Below, one piece after another: positions 36,507-44,172 of a stretch of DNA of 64,000 bases. Position 1 is the stretch's first letter. Each line of letters opens with the position of its first letter. The stretch comes from Ga0077555 sp964500805. GTDB taxonomy: Bacteria > Pseudomonadota > Alphaproteobacteria > Rhizobiales > Hyphomicrobiaceae. Made by a program: the position numbers and the translations under genes. The notes beneath the pieces are model-generated. The model did not search any database and was not told the origin of the DNA. It was given only the letters and a program-made list of their open reading frames with translations. The stretch lies in contig CAZCQH010000022.1 in assembly GCA_964500805.1 (NCBI GenBank), forward strand, positions 23,467 to 87,466, given 5' to 3'.

Positions 36507-36893
36507 TCAGCCGATGAATTTCCAGTATGTATCCTTCTTGGTGACATAGCCGTCGCGGAATTCCCAAAGATCACAGCCCAGGTACTCGAATGGTTGGCCA
36601 CCCTTGGGCGTGCCGCGCACGGTCCATTCCGAGATGGCTTTCGTCTGGTCGACGATCCAGTGCCGCATCTCCTCCCAGCGCATGTCGGGGATCTGCTCGT
36701 AGCGAGCGCGCAGCACCTCGGCAATCTCGCGTCGGCCGCGGCAGACGCGGCCTTCCGGCGCCTTGGGTCCGCGCGCCATCAGCCAGATGCAATCCTCGGT
36801 GAAGTGCGAGACGATGAGCTCTGGATCACGCCGGTTGAAGGCATCCTGGATCTCGTCGAGGAGGGCGATGGTGAGTTTGCGGGGGCTTGGCAT
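36507..36893 (-). CDS. NTF2/SnoaL-like fold protein
   Basis: A 128-residue protein with the cone-shaped NTF2-like pattern. An N-terminal helix (LLDEIQDAFNRRD) is followed by LIVSHFTEDCIWLM, then RREIAEVLRARYEQIPDM and a C-terminal beta-sheet (GGQPFEYLGCDLWEFRDGYVTKKDTYWK). Such proteins range from isomerases to uncharacterised proteins, so no reaction can be assigned. The ATG at 36893 follows an AAGG site; longer frames upstream are not credible. It appears to be the first gene of the four-gene minus-strand unit, 43 bases before the GGT. Confidence 0.82.
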   Translation of the reverse strand: MPSPRKLTIALLDEIQDAFNRRDPELIVSHFTEDCIWLMARGPKAPEGRVCRGRREIAEVLRARYEQIPDMRWEEMRHWIVDQTKAISEWTVRGTPKGGQPFEYLGCDLWEFRDGYVTKKDTYWKFIG

Positions 36894-37081
36894 GGGCGGC
36901 ACCTTGGCTCTGTGCTGATGAGAGGACGCGCAGCGTATTGCGACACTTGACCAGCATAGCGCAGCTTTGCCGCCATCGGCTACGCTGCTTCCATCCGGGC
37001 TTTGGTTCAGCTGCCTGTGACTGCTGGCGGCGATCGGACAAGGCTGACCACTGATGAGATCGAAAGGGACGATTGATCGCG

Positions 37082-38140
37082 ATGACGGCACGTCCAGAAG
37101 CGATGCAGGCAGTGGCGCGGCTTTATCACGCCTACATGACCGGCCTGATGCTGACGCTCGTCGCGCGGCGAAGCGCGGCGGATGCAGCCGAGTGGGTTTT
37201 CCGAGTGTTCCGGCACCAGCATCATGAGAAGTTTCTCCCGAGCTTCGAAAAGCTGGGGCTTCGCGGCATGCCGGATGCGGTGGCGTGCGCGGCCTATCAC
37301 TACCTCTCGAACAGCATCGGCGGCGTGTCGGTCGAGTTCATGCGGGAGAGTGACAGGAAAGCTTGGGTGCGCTTCGTCCCGCCGCGCTGGATCTATCCTG
37401 GCGCTGCGATCTGCGGCATCCCAAGCGAGGTCTCACGGGCGATGCTTCGCGGCTGGTACGCGCAGAACGGCGTCTCGCTCGGCAATCCGCGACTGGGTTT
37501 CGTGTGCACGGCGCAAACCACGGACGGCCAGCACGGCCTAGCCGGTTATTTCCTCGAGCACGACCGCGAGCTGACGCCGGAGGAGCGTTTGCAGTTCCGC
37601 CCGGGCGAGCTGCCGCCCCCGTTCGATCCGGCGGCCGCGCCGAAACTCCCGGCAGCCGAGTGGCCGCCGGAGCGGCTTGCGAAAGCCGAGCGCAACTACA
37701 CGATGGAGTATATCCGCAGCGGTCTGCCGCGCCTCGTCGAGCTGTTCGGTCCCGCCGAGGCGTCCCATCTCGGCCGCATAACGGGACAGCTCATCGGCGC
37801 CCAGCTTTATCGCGAGACAGCCGCTCTGCTCGGCGTATCGGCAGACAGCGCCGACGCGTTCGCGCACTGGATGGCCGGCATTGCGGAAGGCGAAGGCGAC
37901 GGAGCATCCACTGAGATAACGTCGCCAAATGTTGTGCTGGTGCGGCGCGAGGGCTGGCGCCTGATGCGTGGCCTTGGGTCCTTGTCGCCGGCGATATTTG
38001 AAGCGTGGAACGGCCTCTTCGAGGGGGCGCTCGCCGTGCACAACAGGTTCCTCAGGCTTGAGGCTCGAGAGCGCCTTGATTACGGCGATCCGGCGTTCGT
38101 TTGGGCGGTCCGCAAAATACAGGCGCGGGCCGACGATTGA
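37082..38140 (+). CDS. Protein of unknown function (352 aa)
   Basis: A clearly coding frame with alphaproteobacterial codon use and no recognised family. It has no signal peptide or membrane helix. Notable segments are VRFVPPRWIYPGAA near residue 98, LGFVCTAQTTDGQHGLAGYF near residue 138, a Pro-rich stretch near 180 and a helical C-terminal half. The ATG at 37082 is preceded by AAAGGGAC 12 bases upstream; a TTG at 37073 is an alternative. It is divergent from the NTF2-like operon, and a small DUF2322-like gene follows 63 bases later on the same strand. Confidence 0.75.
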   Translation: MTARPEAMQAVARLYHAYMTGLMLTLVARRSAADAAEWVFRVFRHQHHEKFLPSFEKLGLRGMPDAVACAAYHYLSNSIGGVSVEFMRESDRKAWVRFVPPRWIYPGAAICGIPSEVSRAMLRGWYAQNGVSLGNPRLGFVCTAQTTDGQHGLAGYFLEHDRELTPEERLQFRPGELPPPFDPAAAPKLPAAEWPPERLAKAERNYTMEYIRSGLPRLVELFGPAEASHLGRITGQLIGAQLYRETAALLGVSADSADAFAHWMAGIAEGEGDGASTEITSPNVVLVRREGWRLMRGLGSLSPAIFEAWNGLFEGALAVHNRFLRLEARERLDYGDPAFVWAVRKIQARADD

Positions 38141-38203
38141 AGAATGGCGGCGACGCGATAAAGTCGCGCAATCAGCACGCCACACCAAATTCGGGGATCG
38201 GAT

Positions 38204-38521
38204 ATGGCCTTTGCCGACACTCTCAAAACGCTTCCGAGCGTCGCGACGCTCGCTGCGCTCCAATTGATCGATCAGGCCACTGGCGCCGTAGTCTCAACGA
38301 TCGAGCATAAGCCGGGCCAGATCGGCTCGCTGGCCGTCTACAATCATCTCGCGCAGAAGTTCGGCGCGATCACGCCCGAGGCAGCAGCCCACGGCCTCGA
38401 GCTCTATGGTGAGCACACCGTCGACGCGCGCGCCAATCCCGGCAAACATCCCAACGTCGATCGCCTCATCGCGCTGATTGCAGGTGGCAAGACACTCGAT
38501 GTGAAACGAATCGAGAAGTAG
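38204..38521 (+). CDS. Small protein resembling DUF2322
   Basis: A 105-residue protein (MAFADTLKTLPSVATL..., HKPGQIGSLAVYNHLAQ..., YGEHTVDARANPGKHPN...). The pattern of a short N-terminal helix, a KPGQIGSLAVY segment and a HTVDARANPGKHPNVDRL motif resembles the DUF2322 family of unknown function. The assignment is by eye. No export signal. It lies 63 bases after the 352-residue unknown gene. Confidence 0.7.
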   Translation: MAFADTLKTLPSVATLAALQLIDQATGAVVSTIEHKPGQIGSLAVYNHLAQKFGAITPEAAAHGLELYGEHTVDARANPGKHPNVDRLIALIAGGKTLDVKRIEK

Positions 38522-38600
38522 GGTCAGCGCTGCAGCCTCAAGAAAAGGTCGGGTGCCTGGCTATCGCCTGGTACCCGACACCGGCGCACACGAAACCCCG

Positions 38601-40253
38601 TCACATCCCGGCACGCAATATCGGCGAAGCGATCGACTCGGACATGATGTTGACGCACGCGGGCTTGCCCGACGCGGCAGCCGCAAGCGCCCGCTCCACA
38701 GCGGGAACGAGCTGGTCGATGCGCTCCACCAGCTCGCCGTGGCCACCGAGCGCGACAACCACCTGATCATAGCGTGTCGGCAGCAGATCGCAGCCGTGCA
38801 TGCGGTCTGCGCCGTAGTCGCGACGTTGGATCTGGCTTTCCGCGTTCCAGCAGGCGTCGTTGCCGAGAATGGCGACAAACGGCAGCCTGTGGCGCACGGC
38901 CGTGTCGAACTCTGCCATATGAAAGCCGAAGGTGCCGTCGCCCATCACTGCAATCACGGGTGCACGGCTCTCGGCGCGGCGCGATGCAACGGCCATCGGA
39001 ATCGATGAGCCGATGGAGCCGGCCACCGAGTTGATCATGCGACGATTGACCGGCAGCAAGCTTTGCGCCCATTGCGCAAACTCCCCGCCGTCGCAAATGA
39101 GCACCGTCTCGGGGTCCCGTTCGACGATCGGACGCAGCGCCCGAAAAACCTCCGCGGCGTGTAGCCTGCCCGCTGTCTTTGATTTGAGATCGGCCCAGGA
39201 CGCCGGACGGTTGTCGAGCAGCGCCCGCGCCTCCTTGAGCCACGCATCTGAGCGCTTCTTTGCGCCCGCCGCCCGCTGCACGAGCGTTTCGCCGGCAGGT
39301 CGTATGTCCGCAACGGTTCCGATGACGAGAGCCGAGCCCTTCTCCTTCGCAGCACGTTCGACGAGGCGGCCGTCCGGATCGATGGAGATGACGCGCACGT
39401 TCGGATCAAAAGCTGGGCCCTTCGCCCATTTGATGGTGAAGTCGAGCGCCTTGCCCAGCAGCACGACGAGGTCGGCGCGTTTCACGACATCGCTGAACGC
39501 GCCGAGCGTTGCGTCGTTGGCGCCCCGCGGGCTCTCGATGATGGCCGTCGGCGCACCGGTGGCGGCTTCGATGCGGGCGAGCAGCGCGCGGCCGTCACGC
39601 GATGAGAGCGCCGGGCCGGCGAGGACGACGGGGCGTTGCGCCTCGGCAATTGCCGCGAGCACCGCGTCGGCAATGGCCGGTGCCAGGGCAACGGGCTGCG
39701 GGTTCGCTTTGCCCGCGTCAGGCCAGCGGATGGCGTTCTGCTCCACCGTCTCGTCGAGCAGATCGGACGGAAGGCTCAGGTGCACGGGGCCCGGTCGGCC
39801 GGAAGCCGCGATCCGCATCGCCTCGGCCAGATCCTCGCCGAGCGATGCTGCGCTGGTGGCCATCCACGACGCCTTCGAGACTGGCTCCGCCATATCGGCC
39901 TGGCGGATTTCCTGAAAGCCGCCGCGGCCGAGCTCCCACGTCGCCGCATGCCCGGAGAGCAGCACCATCGGGCTCTCGGCCGAAAGCGCGGTGAACAGCG
40001 CGCCAACTGCGTTGGCATGCCCAGGACCGCCGGTCACCATCGCAATGCCGGGCTCGCCCGTGAGGCGTCCCCACGCGTCGGCCATGTGCACGGCGGACGC
40101 CTCGTGGCGCACGTGTATGAGCTCGAGCTTCGTCTCGATGGCGGCATCGAAGATCGACATGATGTGATTGCCCGAGAGCGTGAAGATCGGGCGAGGCCCG
40201 AGGCGCGCGAGGCTTTGGGCGACGATGTCCGCGCCGCGGAGCTTGGTGGTCAT
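38601..40253 (-). CDS. Thiamine pyrophosphate enzyme, acetolactate synthase-like
   Basis: A 550-residue TPP-dependent enzyme with the three-domain layout of acetolactate synthase, benzoylformate decarboxylase and 2-hydroxyacyl-CoA lyases. The cofactor-activating Glu is in HVRHEASAVHMADAWGR near residue 50. TPP/Mg binding is in VMGDGTFGFHMAEF with the downstream Asn of ILGNDACWN near residue 440. No regulatory subunit (ilvN) is adjacent, so it is unlikely to be the branched-chain biosynthetic enzyme. A GGGGAA site precedes ATG 40253. The substrate is unknown. Confidence 0.85.
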   Translation of the reverse strand: MTTKLRGADIVAQSLARLGPRPIFTLSGNHIMSIFDAAIETKLELIHVRHEASAVHMADAWGRLTGEPGIAMVTGGPGHANAVGALFTALSAESPMVLLSGHAATWELGRGGFQEIRQADMAEPVSKASWMATSAASLGEDLAEAMRIAASGRPGPVHLSLPSDLLDETVEQNAIRWPDAGKANPQPVALAPAIADAVLAAIAEAQRPVVLAGPALSSRDGRALLARIEAATGAPTAIIESPRGANDATLGAFSDVVKRADLVVLLGKALDFTIKWAKGPAFDPNVRVISIDPDGRLVERAAKEKGSALVIGTVADIRPAGETLVQRAAGAKKRSDAWLKEARALLDNRPASWADLKSKTAGRLHAAEVFRALRPIVERDPETVLICDGGEFAQWAQSLLPVNRRMINSVAGSIGSSIPMAVASRRAESRAPVIAVMGDGTFGFHMAEFDTAVRHRLPFVAILGNDACWNAESQIQRRDYGADRMHGCDLLPTRYDQVVVALGGHGELVERIDQLVPAVERALAAAASGKPACVNIMSESIASPILRAGM

Positions 40254-40612
40254 ATGTAGTTCCCCGATGTCAGCGATCTGGAGCGAGCCAGCCTGAAGTG
40301 ATGACCGACACAATGCCGGGACCCGATCCGCAGGTCCATACTCCGGATGCGCAGAGGTTATTGCGTGTGGTGCAAGCGTAAGCGAACCGCGTGAAGCGCG
40401 AGTCTTGGGGGGGCAGACTGGTCAGACTCCGCAGCGCCCGACCCCGCAGCCGCCCACCGCGCTCGATTGCGCTTGGAACCGAGGTAATACCCGTTGGAAA
40501 AATCAAAACGGCCGGTGGTGCCGGCCGTTACCGCAGTTTGAGCTCAGGCGTTGATGTGGTGCTCAGCGCGTCAGACTCTCAGAGGTTAAACACCCAACCG
40601 ACGCTCAACAGC
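40254..40612. other. Intergenic region with kor-operon terminator
   Basis: About 360 bases between korB and the TPP enzyme gene, both on the minus strand. It contains the terminator at 40494-40529 and, to its left, the presumed promoter of the TPP enzyme. No gene is seen. Confidence 0.6.
40494..40529 (-). terminator. Rho-independent terminator after korB
   Basis: Arms AACGGCCGG (40507-40515) and CCGGCCGTT (40521-40529) form a 9-bp stem with a 5-base loop. Read on the minus strand, the stem is followed by TTGATTTTTCC. It lies about 84 bases after the korB stop. Confidence 0.8.
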
Positions 40613-41668
40613 TCACCGCAAGCGCGCGTTGATGCCCTCGAGCGCCTTGGAACCGGGGCAAAGCTCGCTCATCGGGATGGCGTTGAGCGGGCGGTCGTCG
40701 CTGCCGAGCACATCGTGCAGGTCCTCCTCCTGCTCGTTCACATAGAGCAGGCCGGTCGCGATCTCGCCTTTCGCCGCGTTGGTGCGGATCGTGTTGATCG
40801 CAGCGTCTGCGCTGGTGGGATCGTGGCCTTGGTCCAGCTTGTGCAGCACGAGGCGGGAGCCATCGTGCATCGTCACCGCCTTCGACGTGCCGGAGGCATA
40901 GTCGACCGTGATCTCCTCCTTTGGCTCCACGTAGTCGACGCGGCCCATCGCCTGGTTGTGGGCGCGCACGTACTCGAAGCTCTTCGTCGCCGCAGCGTGG
41001 TTGTTGAAGGTCACGCACGGGCTGATCACGTCGAGGAAGGCAAAGCCCTTGTAGCTGATCGCGGCCTTGATCAGGGGAATGAGTTGCTTCTTGTCGCCCG
41101 AGAACGAGCGTGCCACGAAGCCGGCGCCGAGCTGGATCGCCATCTGGCAGAGGTCGATCGCCTCGAACGGGTTCGCCTCGCCCTTCTTCGACGGCGACGA
41201 CTTGTCGTTGGTGGCCGAGAACTGGCCCTTGGTGAGGCCGTAGCACCCATTGTTCATCACGATGTAGGTCATGTTCAGCTTGCGACGCACCGCGTGGCAG
41301 AACTGGCCGAGACCGATCGACGCCGTATCGCCGTCGCCCGAAACGCCGATGTAGACGAGGTCCTTGTTGGCCATGTTGGCGCCGGTCGTCACCGACGGCA
41401 TGCGCCCGTGCACCGAGTTGAAGCCGTGACTGCGGCCGAGGAAGTAGGTCGGCGCCTTCGACGAGCAGCCGATGCCGGAGAGCTTGGCGATGCGGTGTGC
41501 AGGGAGATCCAGCTCGTAGCAGGCCTCGATGATCGCCGCTGTGATCGAGTCGTGCCCACAGCCGGCGCAGAGCGTCGACATCGAACCTTCGTATTCGCGA
41601 TGCGTAAGACCGAGCGCGTTCTTCGGCAGCGCGGGATGGTGGGCGATCGGCTTGGCGATGTAGGACAT
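40613..41668 (-). CDS. korB: 2-oxoacid:ferredoxin oxidoreductase, beta subunit
   Basis: A 351-residue TPP-binding beta subunit of a 2-oxoacid:ferredoxin oxidoreductase, probably 2-oxoglutarate (KorB). Cysteines for the proximal [4Fe-4S] cluster are visible: LCAGCGHD near residue 34, GIGCSS near residue 67 and SPCVTFN near residue 219. The TPP motif GVSGDGDTASIG lies near residue 110 and NNGCYGLTKGQFSAT near residue 139. The enzyme makes acyl-CoA and CO2 while reducing ferredoxin. It pairs with korA, but a Uma2-type gene separates the two. The start at 41668 lies just 16 bases from that gene's stop. Confidence 0.92.
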   Translation of the reverse strand: MSYIAKPIAHHPALPKNALGLTHREYEGSMSTLCAGCGHDSITAAIIEACYELDLPAHRIAKLSGIGCSSKAPTYFLGRSHGFNSVHGRMPSVTTGANMANKDLVYIGVSGDGDTASIGLGQFCHAVRRKLNMTYIVMNNGCYGLTKGQFSATNDKSSPSKKGEANPFEAIDLCQMAIQLGAGFVARSFSGDKKQLIPLIKAAISYKGFAFLDVISPCVTFNNHAAATKSFEYVRAHNQAMGRVDYVEPKEEITVDYASGTSKAVTMHDGSRLVLHKLDQGHDPTSADAAINTIRTNAAKGEIATGLLYVNEQEEDLHDVLGSDDRPLNAIPMSELCPGSKALEGINARLR

Positions 41669-41684
41669 GCGGTTGGTCCGTGCG

Positions 41685-42257
41685 TTAGGTGATGGGTGTC
41701 CAGCGATAGATCGTGCGAAGCGGAACTGTGACGTCGATAGCAGGTAGGGCGAGCTTGGCATCTAGGCCGTCGGCGGGCAGACCTCGCCACTGGTTTGCGC
41801 GGTCGTAACGCGTCACCGAAGCGACCTCGGTAGAGACTGTCACGTAGTGCTGACAGTTCGGTATGCTGGCGTAGACGCGACGACGCCAAGCCTGGTCCTT
41901 TTTGGTATTCGACTTGGAGAGCACTTCGAACAAGATCAGCGCATCATCCGTGATGTGTGATCCTCGCAGTTCGCCTTCCATCACGAATGCATCCGGCTGG
42001 GGAAGGCTATTCGGCGCAACCGGCACTTCTGTGCTGATACCCGGCATCGCAGTCCAAGCTGAGTCTTTGCGAAGCTTCGCTTCGTCGAGCGCTGCCGTGA
42101 TATTGGCCACGATACGCTGATGCCAATCCGTGGCTGATGGGCTCACCACGGCTCTCCCGTCGATCAGCTCCCACTTCTCGCCGTCAGGGCGCGCGTCATA
42201 GAACGCGAGGAACTCCTCGACGGTCATCTGATCGGACTCTGCCAGCTTGGCCGGCAT
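41685..42257 (-). CDS. Uma2 family endonuclease-fold protein
   Basis: A 190-residue protein of the Uma2 (DUF820) restriction-endonuclease-like family. Its landmarks are MTVEEFLAFYDARPDGEKWE, ELIDGRAV (acidic residue of the PD-(D/E)XK core), QPDAFVMEGELRG near residue 85 and ALILFEVLSKSNTKKDQ with a late core glutamate and lysine. The cellular role of this family is poorly defined. It lies between korA and korB on the same strand, together with a palindromic repeat, and looks like a later insertion into the operon. Confidence 0.85.
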   Translation of the reverse strand: MPAKLAESDQMTVEEFLAFYDARPDGEKWELIDGRAVVSPSATDWHQRIVANITAALDEAKLRKDSAWTAMPGISTEVPVAPNSLPQPDAFVMEGELRGSHITDDALILFEVLSKSNTKKDQAWRRRVYASIPNCQHYVTVSTEVASVTRYDRANQWRGLPADGLDAKLALPAIDVTVPLRTIYRWTPIT

Positions 42258-42281
42258 TGGTGGCTCCGCTAGTGCTTTCAA

Positions 42282-42307
42282 GGGGTCGGACCCAAGGGTC
42301 TGACCCC
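42282..42307. repeat. 26-base palindromic repeat, copy 2
   Basis: GGGGTCGGACCCA and AGGGTCTGACCCC form imperfect complementary arms, identical to copy 1 at 30241-30266 except for two bases. It lies between the korA stop (42316) and the Uma2-type start (42257). As RNA it would form a strong hairpin with one G-U pair near the korA 3' end. Confidence 0.75.
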
Positions 42308-42315
42308 GACCTGGT

Positions 42316-44139
42316 TTACTCTGCGGCTTGCTGCTTCGACGGTGCAAGCTTCTTCAGGACGGCACCACGCACGAAAGACGCGGTCATCGGCATGCCGTCG
42401 TAATTGAGGGTGGCAATCAGCTTCTCGGCCGGCACCTCGGCCTCCATGGCGAGGAGCTGACGCATCTGCGCATCGCGGTTCTGCTCGACGACGAATATCT
42501 GCTCATGGGCGGCGCAGAAGTCGCGCACTTCTTGGCCGAACGGGAATGCTTTGAGGCGCATGGAATTAAGCTTGAAGCCATCGCGCTCCAGCAGGTCGAG
42601 ACCCTCGAGAACGGCGGGCCGCGTCGCACCGAAGTAGATGACGCCAACTTTCCCATTCTTGTCCCGCGTCGAGATCTCGGCTTTCGGCACGATCTTGGCA
42701 GCGGAGTCGAATTTGCGGCGAATGCGGTCGATAACGCGGGCGTGAATTCGGCCGTCTTCGGTGTAGCGCGCGTACTCATCGTGCGACGTGCCGCGCGTGA
42801 AGAACGATCCCATCGTCGGGTGCGTGCCTGGCAGCGTGCGATAGGGGATCGCATCGCCGTCGATGTCGAGATAGCGGCCCCATGGCTGACCCCGGCGATC
42901 CTTGAACGACTCGAGCTCCTCGGCGGTGAGCACCTTGCCGCGATCGAATTGCTTCTTGTCATCCCAGCTGAACGCGTCGGTGACCCAGTCGTTCATGCCA
43001 ATGTCGAGGTCCGACATGACCATGACCGGGGTCTGCAGCCGTTCGGCGAGATCGAACGCCTCGACACCCATCGAGAAGCACTCCGTCGGGTTCGACGGGA
43101 AGAGCAGCACATGCTTGGTGTCGCCATGTGAGGCATAGGCGCACGATATGATGTCCGGCTGACCGGTACGTGTGGGCATGCCGGTTGAAGGCCCGCCGCG
43201 CTGGATATTGAACAGCACGAGCGGGATCTCGGCAAAATAGGCGAGCCCCAGGAACTCGCTCATCAGCGAGATGCCTGGGCCGGAGGTGGCCGTGAACGAG
43301 CGAGCACCATTCCAGGCGCCACCGATCGCGACGCCGATGGCGGCGAGCTCGTCCTCGGCCTGTACGATACCGTAAAGACGCTTGCCATCCTTGCCGACGC
43401 GGAAGCGCCGGGCATGCTTCTCGAAGCCCTCCGCAAGCGAGGTGGACGGCGTGATTGGATACCAGGCGCAAACGGTCGCGCCGGCGTAGACTGCCGCGAG
43501 TCCGCCTGCCTCGTTGCCCGTCACCATGATCTTGCCCTTGGCGCCCTCGGCGTGGCGGACACGGATCGGCAGCGGACAGGTGAAATGCTCGCGGGCATAC
43601 GTGCGGCCGATCTCCAGCGCTTCCATGTTGGCAGAGATCAGCTTTTCCTTGCCCTTCAACTGATCCGCGACCACGCCCTCGATCACTTTCACGTCCATTT
43701 CGAGCAGCGCGGAGAGTGCGCCGACATAGACCATGTTTTTGAACAGCTGCCGCTGGCGCGCATCTTTCCATTTCTGGGCGCAGATCTCGGCGATGGGGAT
43801 GCCGAGAATGGTGATGTCGCTACGGTTCCAGATGCGCGGCATCGTCGAATCGTAGAACAGCCAGCCGCCTTTCACGACCTCCTGCAGGTCTTCTTGGTAG
43901 GTTTGCGGGTTCATCGCGACCATGAAGTCGACGCCCTCGCGGCGGGCGACGTAGCCCGCCTCCGACACGCGCACCTCGTACCAGGTCGGCAGTCCTTGGA
44001 TGTTCGAGGGGAAGATGTTCTTGGCGCTGACCGGGATACCCATCCGGAAAAATGTCTTGGCGACCATTGTGTTGGCGCTGGCGCTGCCAGAGCCGTTCAC
44101 GGTCGCGAACTTGATGACGAAATCGTTGATGCCGCTCAT
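42316..44139 (-). CDS. korA: 2-oxoacid:ferredoxin oxidoreductase, fused gamma-alpha subunit
   Basis: A 607-residue fused gamma-alpha subunit. The N-terminal gamma domain (residues 1-190, ending in the usual junction with AEGAKGKIMVTGNEAGGLAA) carries GSGSASANTMVAKTFFRMG near residue 15. The alpha domain follows with AWYPITPSTSLAEGFEKHAR near residue 226, GGAWNGARSFTATSGPGISL near residue 275 and a C-terminal transketolase-like region. The fused form and the neighbouring korB suggest a two-subunit aerobic KorAB of alphaproteobacterial type. It is probably co-transcribed with the GltD-like flavoprotein, whose stop is 33 bases upstream of this start. Confidence 0.9.
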   Translation of the reverse strand: MSGINDFVIKFATVNGSGSASANTMVAKTFFRMGIPVSAKNIFPSNIQGLPTWYEVRVSEAGYVARREGVDFMVAMNPQTYQEDLQEVVKGGWLFYDSTMPRIWNRSDITILGIPIAEICAQKWKDARQRQLFKNMVYVGALSALLEMDVKVIEGVVADQLKGKEKLISANMEALEIGRTYAREHFTCPLPIRVRHAEGAKGKIMVTGNEAGGLAAVYAGATVCAWYPITPSTSLAEGFEKHARRFRVGKDGKRLYGIVQAEDELAAIGVAIGGAWNGARSFTATSGPGISLMSEFLGLAYFAEIPLVLFNIQRGGPSTGMPTRTGQPDIISCAYASHGDTKHVLLFPSNPTECFSMGVEAFDLAERLQTPVMVMSDLDIGMNDWVTDAFSWDDKKQFDRGKVLTAEELESFKDRRGQPWGRYLDIDGDAIPYRTLPGTHPTMGSFFTRGTSHDEYARYTEDGRIHARVIDRIRRKFDSAAKIVPKAEISTRDKNGKVGVIYFGATRPAVLEGLDLLERDGFKLNSMRLKAFPFGQEVRDFCAAHEQIFVVEQNRDAQMRQLLAMEAEVPAEKLIATLNYDGMPMTASFVRGAVLKKLAPSKQQAAE

Positions 44140-44172
44140 TTCAGAAACCTTGTCTGGCTTAAGGTCAGCGTC

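Noticed and set aside
34931..36517. Plus-strand open frame of 528 codons opposite the second GGT gene
   Set aside because: Antisense shadow of a recognised enzyme with no credible start signal or motifs.
38601..40253. Biosynthetic acetolactate synthase (IlvB)
   Set aside because: No ilvN regulatory subunit is adjacent and the sequence is closer to the broad ALS-like catabolic group, so ilvB was not assigned.
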